Shown here: piece after piece, positions 8,116-16,337 of the stretch
Numbering within the stretch: the first letter of the stretch is position 1
Layout: every line of letters begins with the position of its first letter
Assembly: GCF_027497195.1 (NCBI RefSeq)
Contig: NZ_CP114905.1
Coordinates: 1,922,001-1,986,000, forward strand
Reading direction: 5' to 3'
Source: Streptomyces sp. WMMC500
GTDB taxonomy: Bacteria; Actinomycetota; Actinomycetes; Streptomycetales; Streptomycetaceae
DNA length: 64,000 nucleotides
Translations under genes and position numbers: made by a program
Notes under the pieces: model-generated
What the model saw: the letters and a program-made list of their open reading frames with translations, nothing else
Databases searched by the model: none
Told to the model about the DNA's origin: nothing

Positions 8116-10256
8116 GGTGGTTCGGATCCGCGTGGGACCCGGCCGACGATCCGGTCCACCACGTCGTGACCGTGCTGCAGGCCGATGGCCCGGAGCCGGC
8201 GGGCGCGGGTGTCGTCCTCGGTGACGACACGGTGCTGACCTGCGCGCACGTCGTCAATGCCGCGCTCGGCCGGCCCATGGTCGAATCCCGCCCGCCGCGG
8301 TCCGCGGAGCTCTCGGTGAAGGTCCGCGACGCCACACGCACCCGGCAGTTCACCGCCCGGGTCGCGCACTGGATCCCGCCGCGCACCCGCGACGGCGACC
8401 CCGTGCCCGAGGAGGACGACGAGTGGTTCGGGGACCTCGCCCTGCTGCGGGTCGACGGCCCCGCGGGCGGCCTGCCCGCCGCACCGGACAGAGCGCCGAT
8501 GGCCGTGGGGCAGGAGGTGAGCGCCTGGCACGGCGGCGGCCGGCCCGCCTCGGTCGCCCGCCTCACCGTCGCCGCGCTGCACGGCTCCCGGGGGTATCTC
8601 GACGGCGAGCCGACCGGCATGGCCGTCGCCGTCGGCTACAGCGGGGGGCCGCTGTGGTGCCGGCGCCAGGAGGCCGTCGTGGGCCTGGTCGTCGCCCACT
8701 TCATGCCGCCCCGGGACCACCGCACGGGCGGCCCGCTGCCGCACAGCCCGCAGCACCTCATCCGGCGCAGTTGGTCCATCCCCTGGCAGCGGATCGAGGC
8801 CGAACTGCGCCCGCTGGGCGTGCTGGACGCCGTACCGCAGCCCTCCCCCGGGCTCGACGACCCGGCCTTCCTGCTGCTGACCAACGTCGTCGCGAACACG
8901 CTGCCCTCGTCCAGCTCCCGCACCGCGGCCGGCAAGCGGCTGGCCCAGACCTGCGGCGTCGGGTACGGAAGCGACATCACCCCGCCCGAGCCGGAGGACT
9001 TCGCCGCGTTCGCCCTGACGCATCCGCGGGCGCTCGCGGCCCTGTCCGGCATGCTGCGGCGGGACAGCCCCGGCGCCGCCGACCACGTGCTGGCGGCGGG
9101 GAGCCTGTCCCGTACGCCCAGGCTGCTGTCCCCGCAGGAGTACGCCGAGATGCGCAGGAGCCTGCGGGGCATGGACGCGGCGGTGGTCGCGCGGCTGCCC
9201 GAGGCGATGCGCGCCGCTCTGCCCCATCTGGCGTCCCTGCCCGGCGGCGACACGGTGGACGCACTGCTGGACAAGCTGGAGATGTTCCCCGGCGACGGCC
9301 ACTCGGACGGCGGGGAGCGCAGGGTCCCGGCGCTGCTGCGCGTCATGGAGTACCTCGGCGTGCTGTGCCCCGGCCCCCGGCGGGCCCAGTTACGGCTGTG
9401 GGCGGACGGTGTCGCGCAGCGGCTGGGCATCCCGCGCGGGGCACTCGGCGAACGCCGGTCGGACGCCGAGGCGTGGCTGCGCTCGCTGCGCGACCGCTCC
9501 GCGCGGGTGCGCGTCCTGGTGCAGGTGACGCGGGCGGAACAGGGCGGGCACAGGCTGCGCCTGTGGTGCGACGAGGGGGACGGGCCCCGGCAGGTGTCGG
9601 CATCCGGCGTCAGGGCGTACTCGGCGTCGGAGGCCGCGCGCGAGGTGCTGCGCGTCCTGGACACCCTCACCCCGCCGGTGGCGGACGAGCGGCCGCCGCT
9701 GGTGGAGGTGATCGTGGACCGCGCCGGGCTCAACCTGCCCGTGGACGAGTGGGAGGCCCGCGACCCGGACGAGATCCTGCCCGGTGCGCTCGGGGTGGAG
9801 TTCCCGCTCGTGGTGCACTGCCCGGAACTCCTGCGCCGGCACGGTCGCTTCACGGCCCACTGGCGCAGCAGGTGGAGCAGGCTGGACTCGGGCAAGACGT
9901 TCGTCGTCTCGGAGCCCATGGACCGGGACGTGATCTACTCACGGCTGGTCAACAAGCTGGACACCGTCCGCGTCGCCGTCGATCTGCCGCCCGGGCGCCG
10001 GGACGGGATCGTGCAGACGTGCCTCGTCCTGGGCATACCGGTGGTGGTGTGGGATCGGGGCCGGGACGGAGCGTCACACGTGACCAAGCACATGTCCGCC
10101 GTCGCCACGCGCGAGTTGCCGGACGGCGTGCGCGACTACCGCGCGAACGCCAAGGCAAGTCCTCCGGAGTTTCCCGGCCGCCCGGTGCTGGCCTGGGCCG
10201 ACGCCGACCACGCCGTGCCCCGGCTGCACCTCACAGAGCCCCAGGAGAATTCATGA
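8112..10256 (+). CDS. Trypsin-like protease fused to VMAP-C-like domain
   Basis: A 714-residue cytosolic protein. Residues about 15-215 are a trypsin-fold peptidase with an intact triad: His46 in LTCAHVV, Asp108 in FGDLALLRV and Ser177 in GYSGGPLW. There is no signal peptide, unlike most secreted trypsins. The middle (about 230-440) is helical and resembles the effector-associated/VMAP-M regions. The C-terminal third (about 450-714) looks like VMAP-C, the vWA-MoxR-associated protein domain: RVRVLVQVTRAEQGGHRLRLW, PPLVEVIVDR, DEILPGALGVEFPLVVHCPE and LVLGIPVVVWDRG. In the vWA-MoxR-VMAP systems the VMAP protein carries the effector and is regulated by the ATPase and vWA partners, so the protease is the likely effector. 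It overlaps the genes on both sides by four bases. The protease call is firm; the VMAP name rests on context and recalled sequence form. Confidence 0.82.
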   Translation: MRWFGSAWDPADDPVHHVVTVLQADGPEPAGAGVVLGDDTVLTCAHVVNAALGRPMVESRPPRSAELSVKVRDATRTRQFTARVAHWIPPRTRDGDPVPEEDDEWFGDLALLRVDGPAGGLPAAPDRAPMAVGQEVSAWHGGGRPASVARLTVAALHGSRGYLDGEPTGMAVAVGYSGGPLWCRRQEAVVGLVVAHFMPPRDHRTGGPLPHSPQHLIRRSWSIPWQRIEAELRPLGVLDAVPQPSPGLDDPAFLLLTNVVANTLPSSSSRTAAGKRLAQTCGVGYGSDITPPEPEDFAAFALTHPRALAALSGMLRRDSPGAADHVLAAGSLSRTPRLLSPQEYAEMRRSLRGMDAAVVARLPEAMRAALPHLASLPGGDTVDALLDKLEMFPGDGHSDGGERRVPALLRVMEYLGVLCPGPRRAQLRLWADGVAQRLGIPRGALGERRSDAEAWLRSLRDRSARVRVLVQVTRAEQGGHRLRLWCDEGDGPRQVSASGVRAYSASEAAREVLRVLDTLTPPVADERPPLVEVIVDRAGLNLPVDEWEARDPDEILPGALGVEFPLVVHCPELLRRHGRFTAHWRSRWSRLDSGKTFVVSEPMDRDVIYSRLVNKLDTVRVAVDLPPGRRDGIVQTCLVLGIPVVVWDRGRDGASHVTKHMSAVATRELPDGVRDYRANAKASPPEFPGRPVLAWADADHAVPRLHLTEPQENS

Positions 10257-11203
10257 AGCCTGCCCCCGAGGCCGACTGGCGCCTGTTCCTGGGCGACGGC
10301 GTTCCCCGCGTCGTCACCCTCCCCCAGGCGCCGCCGTGGCGCCGCTTCGCCCCGGCGCGCCCGCAGCTTCCGGAACTGCCGTACCTGATCGAGCGGCGGC
10401 ACTCCGACGTCGTCAACGCGGCCCTGTACCTGCGCCGTCCGCTGCTCGTGACGGGTCCCGCGGGGACCGGGAAGTCGTCGCTGGCGCGCGCCGTCGCACA
10501 CGAACTGCGCCTCGGCGAGCTGCTGCGCTGGCCGGTCAACAGCCGCTCGACCGTCAAGGACGCCCTCTACCAGTACGACGCGATCGGCCGGTTGCGCGAG
10601 ACGACGCTGAGCCGGGACCGCGGCGAGAGCGAGCCGTCCATCGGCACGTTCATCCGGCTCGGCCCGCTGGGGACCGCGCTGGTGCCGTCGGCGACCCCCC
10701 GGGCCCTGCTCATCGACGAGATGGACAAGGGAGACGTCGACCTGCCCAACGACCTCCTGACCGTGTTCGAGGAGGGCCTCTTCAGCATCCCGGAGCTGAC
10801 CAGGCTCCCGGAGCACATGGCCGAGGTGGAGGTGCAGACGTACGACCACAGGGGCTCGGTGGTGATCCCTCAGGGACGCGTCCAGTGCGTCGAGTTCCCG
10901 GTGATCGTCATCACCAGCAACGGAGAGCGCGACTTTCCGCCCGCGTTCCTGCGGCGCTGCGTCCGGCTCGACCTGCCCGTGCCCGACGAGGAGCGGCTGC
11001 GCGCCATCGTCGCCGCCCACCTGGGCGACGCCGCCCTGCGTGAGGCGGACGACCTGATCGAGACCTTCCTGCGGCGCCGCGCGCCGGGCGAACTGGCCAC
11101 CGACCAGTTGCTCAACGCCGTGTTCCTGCGCGTCGGCGGCGTCGACCTCGACGCGGAGGGTCTGCTGGACGCGGTGCTGCACCAGTTGACCGGGGCGATG
11201 TAG
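10253..11203 (+). CDS. MoxR-type AAA+ ATPase
   Basis: A 316-residue AAA+ ATPase of the MoxR class. Walker A is GPAGTGKS (68-75), Walker B is ALLIDEMDK (151-159), sensor-1 is VIVITSNGERDFPP (217-230) and the arginine-finger stretch is AFLRRC. The lid helices lie in the last 80 residues. MoxR proteins act as chaperone-like remodellers working with a vWA-domain partner, which is encoded immediately downstream with only two bases between. The ATG at 10253 overlaps the VMAP-protease stop (ATGA). In a ternary vWA-MoxR-VMAP system the ATPase is expected to gate or assemble the effector on an activating signal. All ATPase motifs are intact. The short, almost linker-free N-terminus is usual for the class. 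Confidence 0.88.
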   Translation: MKPAPEADWRLFLGDGVPRVVTLPQAPPWRRFAPARPQLPELPYLIERRHSDVVNAALYLRRPLLVTGPAGTGKSSLARAVAHELRLGELLRWPVNSRSTVKDALYQYDAIGRLRETTLSRDRGESEPSIGTFIRLGPLGTALVPSATPRALLIDEMDKGDVDLPNDLLTVFEEGLFSIPELTRLPEHMAEVEVQTYDHRGSVVIPQGRVQCVEFPVIVITSNGERDFPPAFLRRCVRLDLPVPDEERLRAIVAAHLGDAALREADDLIETFLRRRAPGELATDQLLNAVFLRVGGVDLDAEGLLDAVLHQLTGAM

Positions 11204-11205
11204 CC

Positions 11206-14200
11206 GTGCCCGGCGGTGGGGAGCGGCTCGCCGAGGCGCTGCGGGTGCTCACGGCCTGCGGCTGCGAACTCGACGCGGACCAGGTGCTCGACGTGCTGTG
11301 GCTGGCGTCCCGCCTGCCCGCGAGCGCGCAGGCGCCGCTCCACCGGACGCCGGGCGCGACCGCCGGGCCGCCCGCCCAGCCGCCGCCCGCGGCGGAGCCG
11401 GATCCGGCCGCCGCCGACCGCCCCGTGCCCGAGCCCGACGACCCGGGGCTGCCCGACCTGACCGTACCGGCGCTGTACGCGGCGGCGCGCCAGTCCGCCG
11501 CGGCCACCGCGGAACCCCGGCCGGCGGGGCGGCCCGAGGAACCGCGCAAGGCCATGCCGGTACGGGCTCCCGAGCACAAGGCGCTCTCCGATGAGCTGGA
11601 ACTGGGCCGCGCGCTGCGGCCGCTCAGGCGCCGGCAGGACAGCACCCACCGCTACGAGGTCGACGAGGAGCGGACGGCGGAGGAACTCGCCGAGACCGGC
11701 CTGGCCGACGTCGTGGAACGCCCGGTGCGCGAGCGCTGGCTGAACCTGATCCTGCTGGTCGACGACTGCCTGTCGATGCTGCTGTGGCACCGTCTCGGAG
11801 CCGAGCTGCGCACCCTGCTCGAACGGCTCGGCGCGTTCGCGACCACCCGCGTCCTCGGCCTCGACACCCGGGCGCGCCAACCCGCACTGCACGCCCGGCC
11901 GTTCCAGCAGAGCAGCATGAAGCTGCCGTTGAGCAGCGTGAACGACCCCTCGGGCCGGAGCCTCGTGCTGGTCGTCAGCGACGGCATGGGCGTCGCCTGG
12001 CGGACCGGCGCCATGCACGGGCTGCTCGCGAAGCAGGCGGCGAGCGGGCCGGTCGCGGTGCTGCACACCCTGCCGCCCGACATCTGGGAGTCGTCCGGAA
12101 TCGCCGCGGAACGCTGGCAGGTCACCACCCGCCGGATCGGCGGCGCCAACACCTCCTGGACGGTCTCCGACCCGGTGCTGCCGCCCGGGCTCGTCGACTT
12201 CGACGGGTACGCCGTCCCCGTGCTGGAGCCGACTCCCGGCGCCCTGCGCGCGTGGGCCCATCTGCTCGCCTCCCCGGGTACCACCGCGGAGCTTCCGCTG
12301 CTCAGCCGGCCGAGCCGGCACGGCTCCGTCATCCCCGCCCGGCTCGCCGGCAGCGCCCAGCACTTCCGGGACGCGGCCACGCCCGAGGCGTACCGCCTGG
12401 CCGCCCATCTCGCCGCGGTGGCCCCGCTGTCGGTGCCGGTGATGCGGCTCGTGCAGACCGCCGTGCCGTGGCCGGCGACCACCTCGCACCTGGCCGAGGT
12501 GTTCCTCGGCGGGCTGATGCGGCCGCACCCCTCGCCGGTGCCCGGCCCGCTGCCCGCGAAGCACCGCGTCTTCGACTTCTCCGACGCGTCGAAGACGGTG
12601 CTCCTCGACGCGGTTCCGCAGGCCGAACTGCTGCGCACGAGTCGCCGCATCGGCCGCCGGCTCGAACAGCTCGCGGGCAGCTCACCGGAGTTTCCCGCCT
12701 GGCTCACGCACCCGGACGGCTTCGCCGACCTGCCGGCCTCGCACCATCCGTTCACCCACGTCGAGCGGCGGCTGCTCAGCCGGCTCGGCGTGTCGGTCGG
12801 GGAGCCGCTGCCCGGCACGGCACCCGGACCGGACGACGCCGACGGCACCGACTGGGGGCCGCTCACGGACGCCGACCCCCGGGAGGTCGGCCCGTACCGG
12901 ATCACCGGCCGCCGCCGCGGCCGCCGCACCGTGGTCTACCGGGCGTTCGGCCCGCGCGGCACGCCCGCCGTGATCCGCATGCCGCGCCCCGACCTGCCGG
13001 CCGTGCACGCCCGGCTGATCGAGGTGGAGGCCGAGGTGCTCGGGCGGTTGCAGGGACAGCACGCCCCCAAACTGCTCGCCACCGGGCTGGACGACTCCCC
13101 GCCGTGGCTGGCGATGACGCCCGTCGCGGACGGCGACACCGGCGACAACCCGCCGCTGCTCCTTGAGGAGATCTTCGCGCAGGCCATGGCCGAGAGCGTC
13201 GCCCCCTTCGACATCCTGAGGGGCCTGCTCGTCTCCTGGTACCTGGCGAGCGCACTCGTCCAGTGCCACGCCAACGGGCTGGTCCTCGCCGACCTCAGCG
13301 CCGACCGCGTCTTCGTCCTGCGCCGCGACGTGGTCCTCGGCGACCTGTCCGACTGCGTCGTGGACGGCGAGTACCCGGAGTCCGGCCCGGCCCCGACCCG
13401 TGCGGACAACGTCCGCGCCCTCGGGGAGCTGCTCCAGATGATCGGCAGCAAGGCGGGCGTGGAACTCCCGGGCCTGCCGGAGGGGATGCACCTCTGGCAG
13501 GGCGGCACCTGGGAGAGCCTGCGGCTGCTCGTGCTGCGCTGCCTCGACCCGGATCCGGCGGCGCGCCCCGCCGCGAGCGAGGTCGCCGACCTCCTCGCCC
13601 GGTACGTCGCCCAGGCCCGGCTCGGCCAGGACACGGCCCCGGCACCGGTCCTCCCGCCGCGGCCGGCCCCCGCGCCGCTGACGCCGCCTCCCGTACGCGT
13701 TCCCTCGCCGGACCGGCTCGGGCCGCGCCTGCCGCGATTCGGGCAGGGCCGCCGGACGATGCAGGAACGCCTCGAACGGCTGCGGGTGCCGCTGAGCCGG
13801 AGCAGGCGGATCACCCTGGTCGGCGCGTATCACTACAGCGGCCGGGCCACGACCACCGTCGCCCTCGGCTCGCTCCTCGCCGCGGTGCGGGGCGAACCGG
13901 TCCTGGCGCTCGACGGAGCGGCCACCGACGGCTCGCTCCACGCCTACGTCCGGGGCCGCGGCGAGGCGCGCCTGCGCGACCTGGCGCTGCTGCCGGCAGA
14001 CCCGACCTATCCGCAGATCAGCGCACTGACCACGGAACTGGACTCGGGTCTCGAGATCGTCGCCCACAGGGACGGCTACATCTCGCCGAACCCCGCCCAC
14101 GCGTACGAGTACGACCAGGTCCTGGCGCACGTCGCGCCGCACTATCCCTTCGTGCTCACCGACTGGAGTCTGCTGCGCCTCGACCGGGCCGCGGACTTCG

Positions 14201-14562
14201 TCCTGAACCGGACCGACCGGCTCGTCCTCTGCTGCGGTACGGCCGACTGGTTCATCGACGCGGCCGCACGCTCCCTGGCCGCGCTGCGCGAGGGCGGGCA
14301 CGAGGACCTGGCGCGCGAGGTGATCGTCGTCGCCACGCGGATCGAACAGCCCTCCAGCCGCGACGTCAGCGCCAGGATCGCCCAGCGACTGGGCGTCGAC
14401 CGGGACCAGGTGGTGCAGGTCCCGTTCGACGGCTCGCTCCGCTCGGGGGGCTTCGGCCTGACCAGGCTCCGGGTGGCGACGACGGACGCCTTCCTCCGCC
14501 TCGCCGAACTGATCGTGGGACCCGGCGACGGTGACCCGGGCCCACCGGAGGACCCGCGGTGA
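11206..14562 (+). CDS. vWA / kinase-like / ParA-like fusion (SAV_2336-type)
   Basis: An 1118-residue multidomain protein. Residues 1-165 are a helical, Pro-rich N-terminus. A vWA-like domain starts at LNLILLVDDCLSM with a MIDAS-like D186-x-C188-x-S190 (usually DxSxS) and continues through LVLVVSDGMGVAW to about 370. Residues about 561-800 resemble a protein kinase but are degenerate. The Gly-rich loop is GRRRGRR and the VAIK lysine is replaced (AVIRMPR). The HRDxKxxN loop reads LADLSADR, keeping Asp696 but not Lys or Asn, and DFG reads GDLS (Asp713). Residues about 865-1110 are ParA/MinD-like, beginning ITLVGAYHYSGRATTT, where the usual GKT lysine is absent. The GTG at 11206 is two bases after the MoxR stop, so it completes the operon. 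It is probably the sensor/scaffold partner of the MoxR ATPase. Whether the kinase-like and ParA-like parts still bind nucleotide is unknown. Confidence 0.8.
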   Translation: MPGGGERLAEALRVLTACGCELDADQVLDVLWLASRLPASAQAPLHRTPGATAGPPAQPPPAAEPDPAAADRPVPEPDDPGLPDLTVPALYAAARQSAAATAEPRPAGRPEEPRKAMPVRAPEHKALSDELELGRALRPLRRRQDSTHRYEVDEERTAEELAETGLADVVERPVRERWLNLILLVDDCLSMLLWHRLGAELRTLLERLGAFATTRVLGLDTRARQPALHARPFQQSSMKLPLSSVNDPSGRSLVLVVSDGMGVAWRTGAMHGLLAKQAASGPVAVLHTLPPDIWESSGIAAERWQVTTRRIGGANTSWTVSDPVLPPGLVDFDGYAVPVLEPTPGALRAWAHLLASPGTTAELPLLSRPSRHGSVIPARLAGSAQHFRDAATPEAYRLAAHLAAVAPLSVPVMRLVQTAVPWPATTSHLAEVFLGGLMRPHPSPVPGPLPAKHRVFDFSDASKTVLLDAVPQAELLRTSRRIGRRLEQLAGSSPEFPAWLTHPDGFADLPASHHPFTHVERRLLSRLGVSVGEPLPGTAPGPDDADGTDWGPLTDADPREVGPYRITGRRRGRRTVVYRAFGPRGTPAVIRMPRPDLPAVHARLIEVEAEVLGRLQGQHAPKLLATGLDDSPPWLAMTPVADGDTGDNPPLLLEEIFAQAMAESVAPFDILRGLLVSWYLASALVQCHANGLVLADLSADRVFVLRRDVVLGDLSDCVVDGEYPESGPAPTRADNVRALGELLQMIGSKAGVELPGLPEGMHLWQGGTWESLRLLVLRCLDPDPAARPAASEVADLLARYVAQARLGQDTAPAPVLPPRPAPAPLTPPPVRVPSPDRLGPRLPRFGQGRRTMQERLERLRVPLSRSRRITLVGAYHYSGRATTTVALGSLLAAVRGEPVLALDGAATDGSLHAYVRGRGEARLRDLALLPADPTYPQISALTTELDSGLEIVAHRDGYISPNPAHAYEYDQVLAHVAPHYPFVLTDWSLLRLDRAADFVLNRTDRLVLCCGTADWFIDAAARSLAALREGGHEDLAREVIVVATRIEQPSSRDVSARIAQRLGVDRDQVVQVPFDGSLRSGGFGLTRLRVATTDAFLRLAELIVGPGDGDPGPPEDPR

Positions 14563-14606
14563 CGGTACGCCGGGCCGCACTCCGGGGAGTCCGGTCGCAC
14601 CGGTGC

Positions 14607-14667
14607 CGCGGGCGCCACACCTGCCTCCAGTGGGGGGTGGGGTTGCAGGCAGATGACGGCGCCCGCG
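14607..14667. terminator. Bidirectional hairpin between convergent genes
   Basis: CGCGGGCGCC (14607-14616) pairs perfectly with GGCGCCCGCG (14658-14667). A second stem, CTGCCT/AGGCAG (14621-14626 with 14647-14652), lies inside it. The structure sits in the 130-bp gap where the conflict operon and the chitinase gene converge, so it can end transcription from both sides. No T-run is present, as is usual in Streptomyces. Confidence 0.5.
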
Positions 14668-14692
14668 CCGCGGGGGTACCGCGGGTCGTCGT

Positions 14693-15436
14693 CTAGCAGC
14701 TCAGGTTGCCACCGGGGGAGACACCGAGGATCTGCGTGAACTGCGTGTACTTGTTGATGCGGCTCTGCACCTGGGCGGGGTTGCCGCCGTTGCACTCCAG
14801 GGCGCCGTTGATCGAGCGGATGGACTCACCGAAGCCGGCGCCGCTGGTCATCGCCCGGTGCCCGGACATGGTGCCGGGGCCGGACTGCGTCATCCAGTAC
14901 CACAGGCCGGTCTTCCACGCGACGGCCGCGTTCCGCTCCACCTGCCAGGGGTCGTTCAGCAGGTTGATGCCCAGCGCGTCGCCGGCGGCCTTGTAGTTGA
15001 AGTTCCAACTGAGCTGGATGGGACCGCGGCCGTAGTACGCGGCCTGACCCGCGGGGCAGCCGTAGGGCTGGCTCCAGTCACAGTAGTGCGGCCAGTTGGC
15101 CTGGTTCTGCTCGACGATGTGGACGAGGCCGCCCGTCTCGTGGCTGACGTTGGCGAGGAAGGCCGCGGCCTCCCGCCGCTGGGTCGTCGCGTCGCCGGTG
15201 GTCGCGAAGGCGGGGTAGGCGCTCATGGCGGTGGTGAGGCCGCTGTACGTGTAGAACGAGTTCCGGCCCGGGAACATCTGGTTGAACTGCGCCTCGCTGA
15301 CGACGAAGGCCGCCGCCGCGTCCCGGTCGCGGGACTCGTCGGCGGTCGCGGTGACGGGGACGACCACGGCGAGAGCCGACGCCAGGGCGGCTGTCGCGAA
15401 TAACGCCTTGAGCTTTGTTCCGAGTTTCCTCAGCAT
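14693..15436 (-). CDS. Secreted GH19 chitinase
   Basis: A 247-residue family 19 endochitinase. Residues 1-32 are a Sec signal (MLRKLGTKLKALFATAALA... ending VTATA). The catalytic module follows directly, with no chitin-binding domain. FVVSEAQFNQMFPGRNSFYTYSG is the GH19 start. Glu100 in NVSHETGGL is the proposed general acid, with Glu109 in the following loop as the likely second acidic residue. AYYGRGPIQLSWNFNY is the substrate-cleft signature, and the protein ends NLSC with a probable disulfide. ATG 15436 is supported by GAGGAG eight bases upstream. It cleaves beta-1,4-GlcNAc chains outside the cell. The inverted repeat 70-105 bp upstream carries two TGGTCTGCACC elements like DasR/chitinase-promoter boxes, suggesting GlcNAc-responsive control. 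The length matches single-domain Streptomyces GH19 enzymes. Confidence 0.93.
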   Translation of the reverse strand: MLRKLGTKLKALFATAALASALAVVVPVTATADESRDRDAAAAFVVSEAQFNQMFPGRNSFYTYSGLTTAMSAYPAFATTGDATTQRREAAAFLANVSHETGGLVHIVEQNQANWPHYCDWSQPYGCPAGQAAYYGRGPIQLSWNFNYKAAGDALGINLLNDPWQVERNAAVAWKTGLWYWMTQSGPGTMSGHRAMTSGAGFGESIRSINGALECNGGNPAQVQSRINKYTQFTQILGVSPGGNLSC

Positions 15437-15505
15437 CCGATCGCTCCTCGTGGGGGGTGCCCGGCGGGTCGCACCGGCCATGGATTGACGGTACACAGTC
15501 AAGCA

Positions 15506-15541
15506 CCATTGGTCTGCACCAAGCAAGGTGCAGACCAATGG
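15506..15541. promoter_or_regulatory. 15-bp inverted repeat with two DasR-like boxes
   Basis: CCATTGGTCTGCACC (15506-15520) and its exact reverse complement (15527-15541) flank a 6-bp spacer, AAGCAA. Each arm contains TGGTCTGCACC; with the spacer the left arm reads TGGTCTGCACCA, 10 of 12 matches to the DasR-type core TGGTCTAGACCA. On the minus strand TTGACT follows 3' of the repeat, a possible -35 for the chitinase. The repeat is also 35 bp beyond the polysaccharide-lyase stop, so it could double as that gene's terminator. Confidence 0.55.
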
Positions 15542-15575
15542 CATCCCGGAGCGGGGACGAGGACCGGCCATCCGC

Positions 15576-16298
15576 TCAGTCGACGTCTCCATACGACGTC
15601 CCGACCTTCAGGGCGTCCACGTAGTGGTCCACCGAGTTGGCGTCGGCGCCGTAGACACCCCACTTCGGGTGGTTCTCGCTGTCGAAGGTCCGGCAGGCCC
15701 AGCGCTGGGTGCCGTCGCTGAACGTCTGCTTGGCACCGTTGATCCACAGCTCGACCCAGCCGCCGCGGGTCTGGTCGGACAGGTGCAGGCCGACGACGAT
15801 GTGGTTCCAGGTGTTCGCGGAGACGGACCGCGACCAGATCGTGTGCACGGTGCCGCCGGGCTGTCGCTGGATCATCGTGAGCCTGCCGCCCACCATCTTG
15901 AGCACGACCGGCCAGTTCTGCTGGTGGTTGCCGTAGGACTTCCACTGGAAGACCGCGTTGTTGTCGACCGTGCTGGAGAGCCTGCTGCTCCAGCCCAGGT
16001 AGCGGGTGCTGCCGTTGGTGAACGTGTAGTCGTCGCCGTTCACCGCGATGCCGCGGCTCTCGCAGCGCTCCAGGCCCGACGGCTTGCGGTAGCGCCACAC
16101 CCTGCCCCGCGCGGAGTCGTCCACCGCGGTCACGCCGCCGGGCGCGGCGCAGTTGCTGCCGATGTGGGCGAAGACCCCGGTGCCCCGGGAGGCGTCGCCG
16201 TCCCAGATCACCGTGGCCTGCGCCGGTCCGGCCGGCAGGGTCACGGCGGCCACCGCCGCCGTGCAGACCGCTGCCAGTGCCGTGCGCATGTGCTTCAT
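15576..16298 (-). CDS. Secreted polysaccharide lyase (heparin-lyase-I/PL20-like fold)
   Basis: A 240-residue secreted protein with a signal peptide of about 29 residues (cleavage near GPAQA-TVIWDG). The mature protein is a single beta-jelly-roll. Stretches such as TVIWDGDASRGTGVF, GRVWRYRKPSGLERCESRG, NAVFQWKSYGNHQQNWPVVLK, SANTWNHIVVGLHLSD and GGWVELWINGAKQTF recall the Polysacc_lyase (PF14099) group, which includes heparin lyase I-like and glucuronan lyase-like enzymes. Such enzymes cleave uronic-acid polysaccharides by beta-elimination. The Tyr/Lys/Gln-rich strands (QWKSYGNHQQNW) are a plausible active-site face. It is 39 bp downstream of the GH95-like gene on the same strand, so it is probably the last gene of a three-gene operon. 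Substrate is not determined, and a non-catalytic glycan-binding role is possible. Confidence 0.65.
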   Translation of the reverse strand: MKHMRTALAAVCTAAVAAVTLPAGPAQATVIWDGDASRGTGVFAHIGSNCAAPGGVTAVDDSARGRVWRYRKPSGLERCESRGIAVNGDDYTFTNGSTRYLGWSSRLSSTVDNNAVFQWKSYGNHQQNWPVVLKMVGGRLTMIQRQPGGTVHTIWSRSVSANTWNHIVVGLHLSDQTRGGWVELWINGAKQTFSDGTQRWACRTFDSENHPKWGVYGADANSVDHYVDALKVGTSYGDVD

Positions 16299-16337
16299 AC
16301 GGGCCTCCTGTTCCGGTCGGTGGGGGTGGGACGTCCG

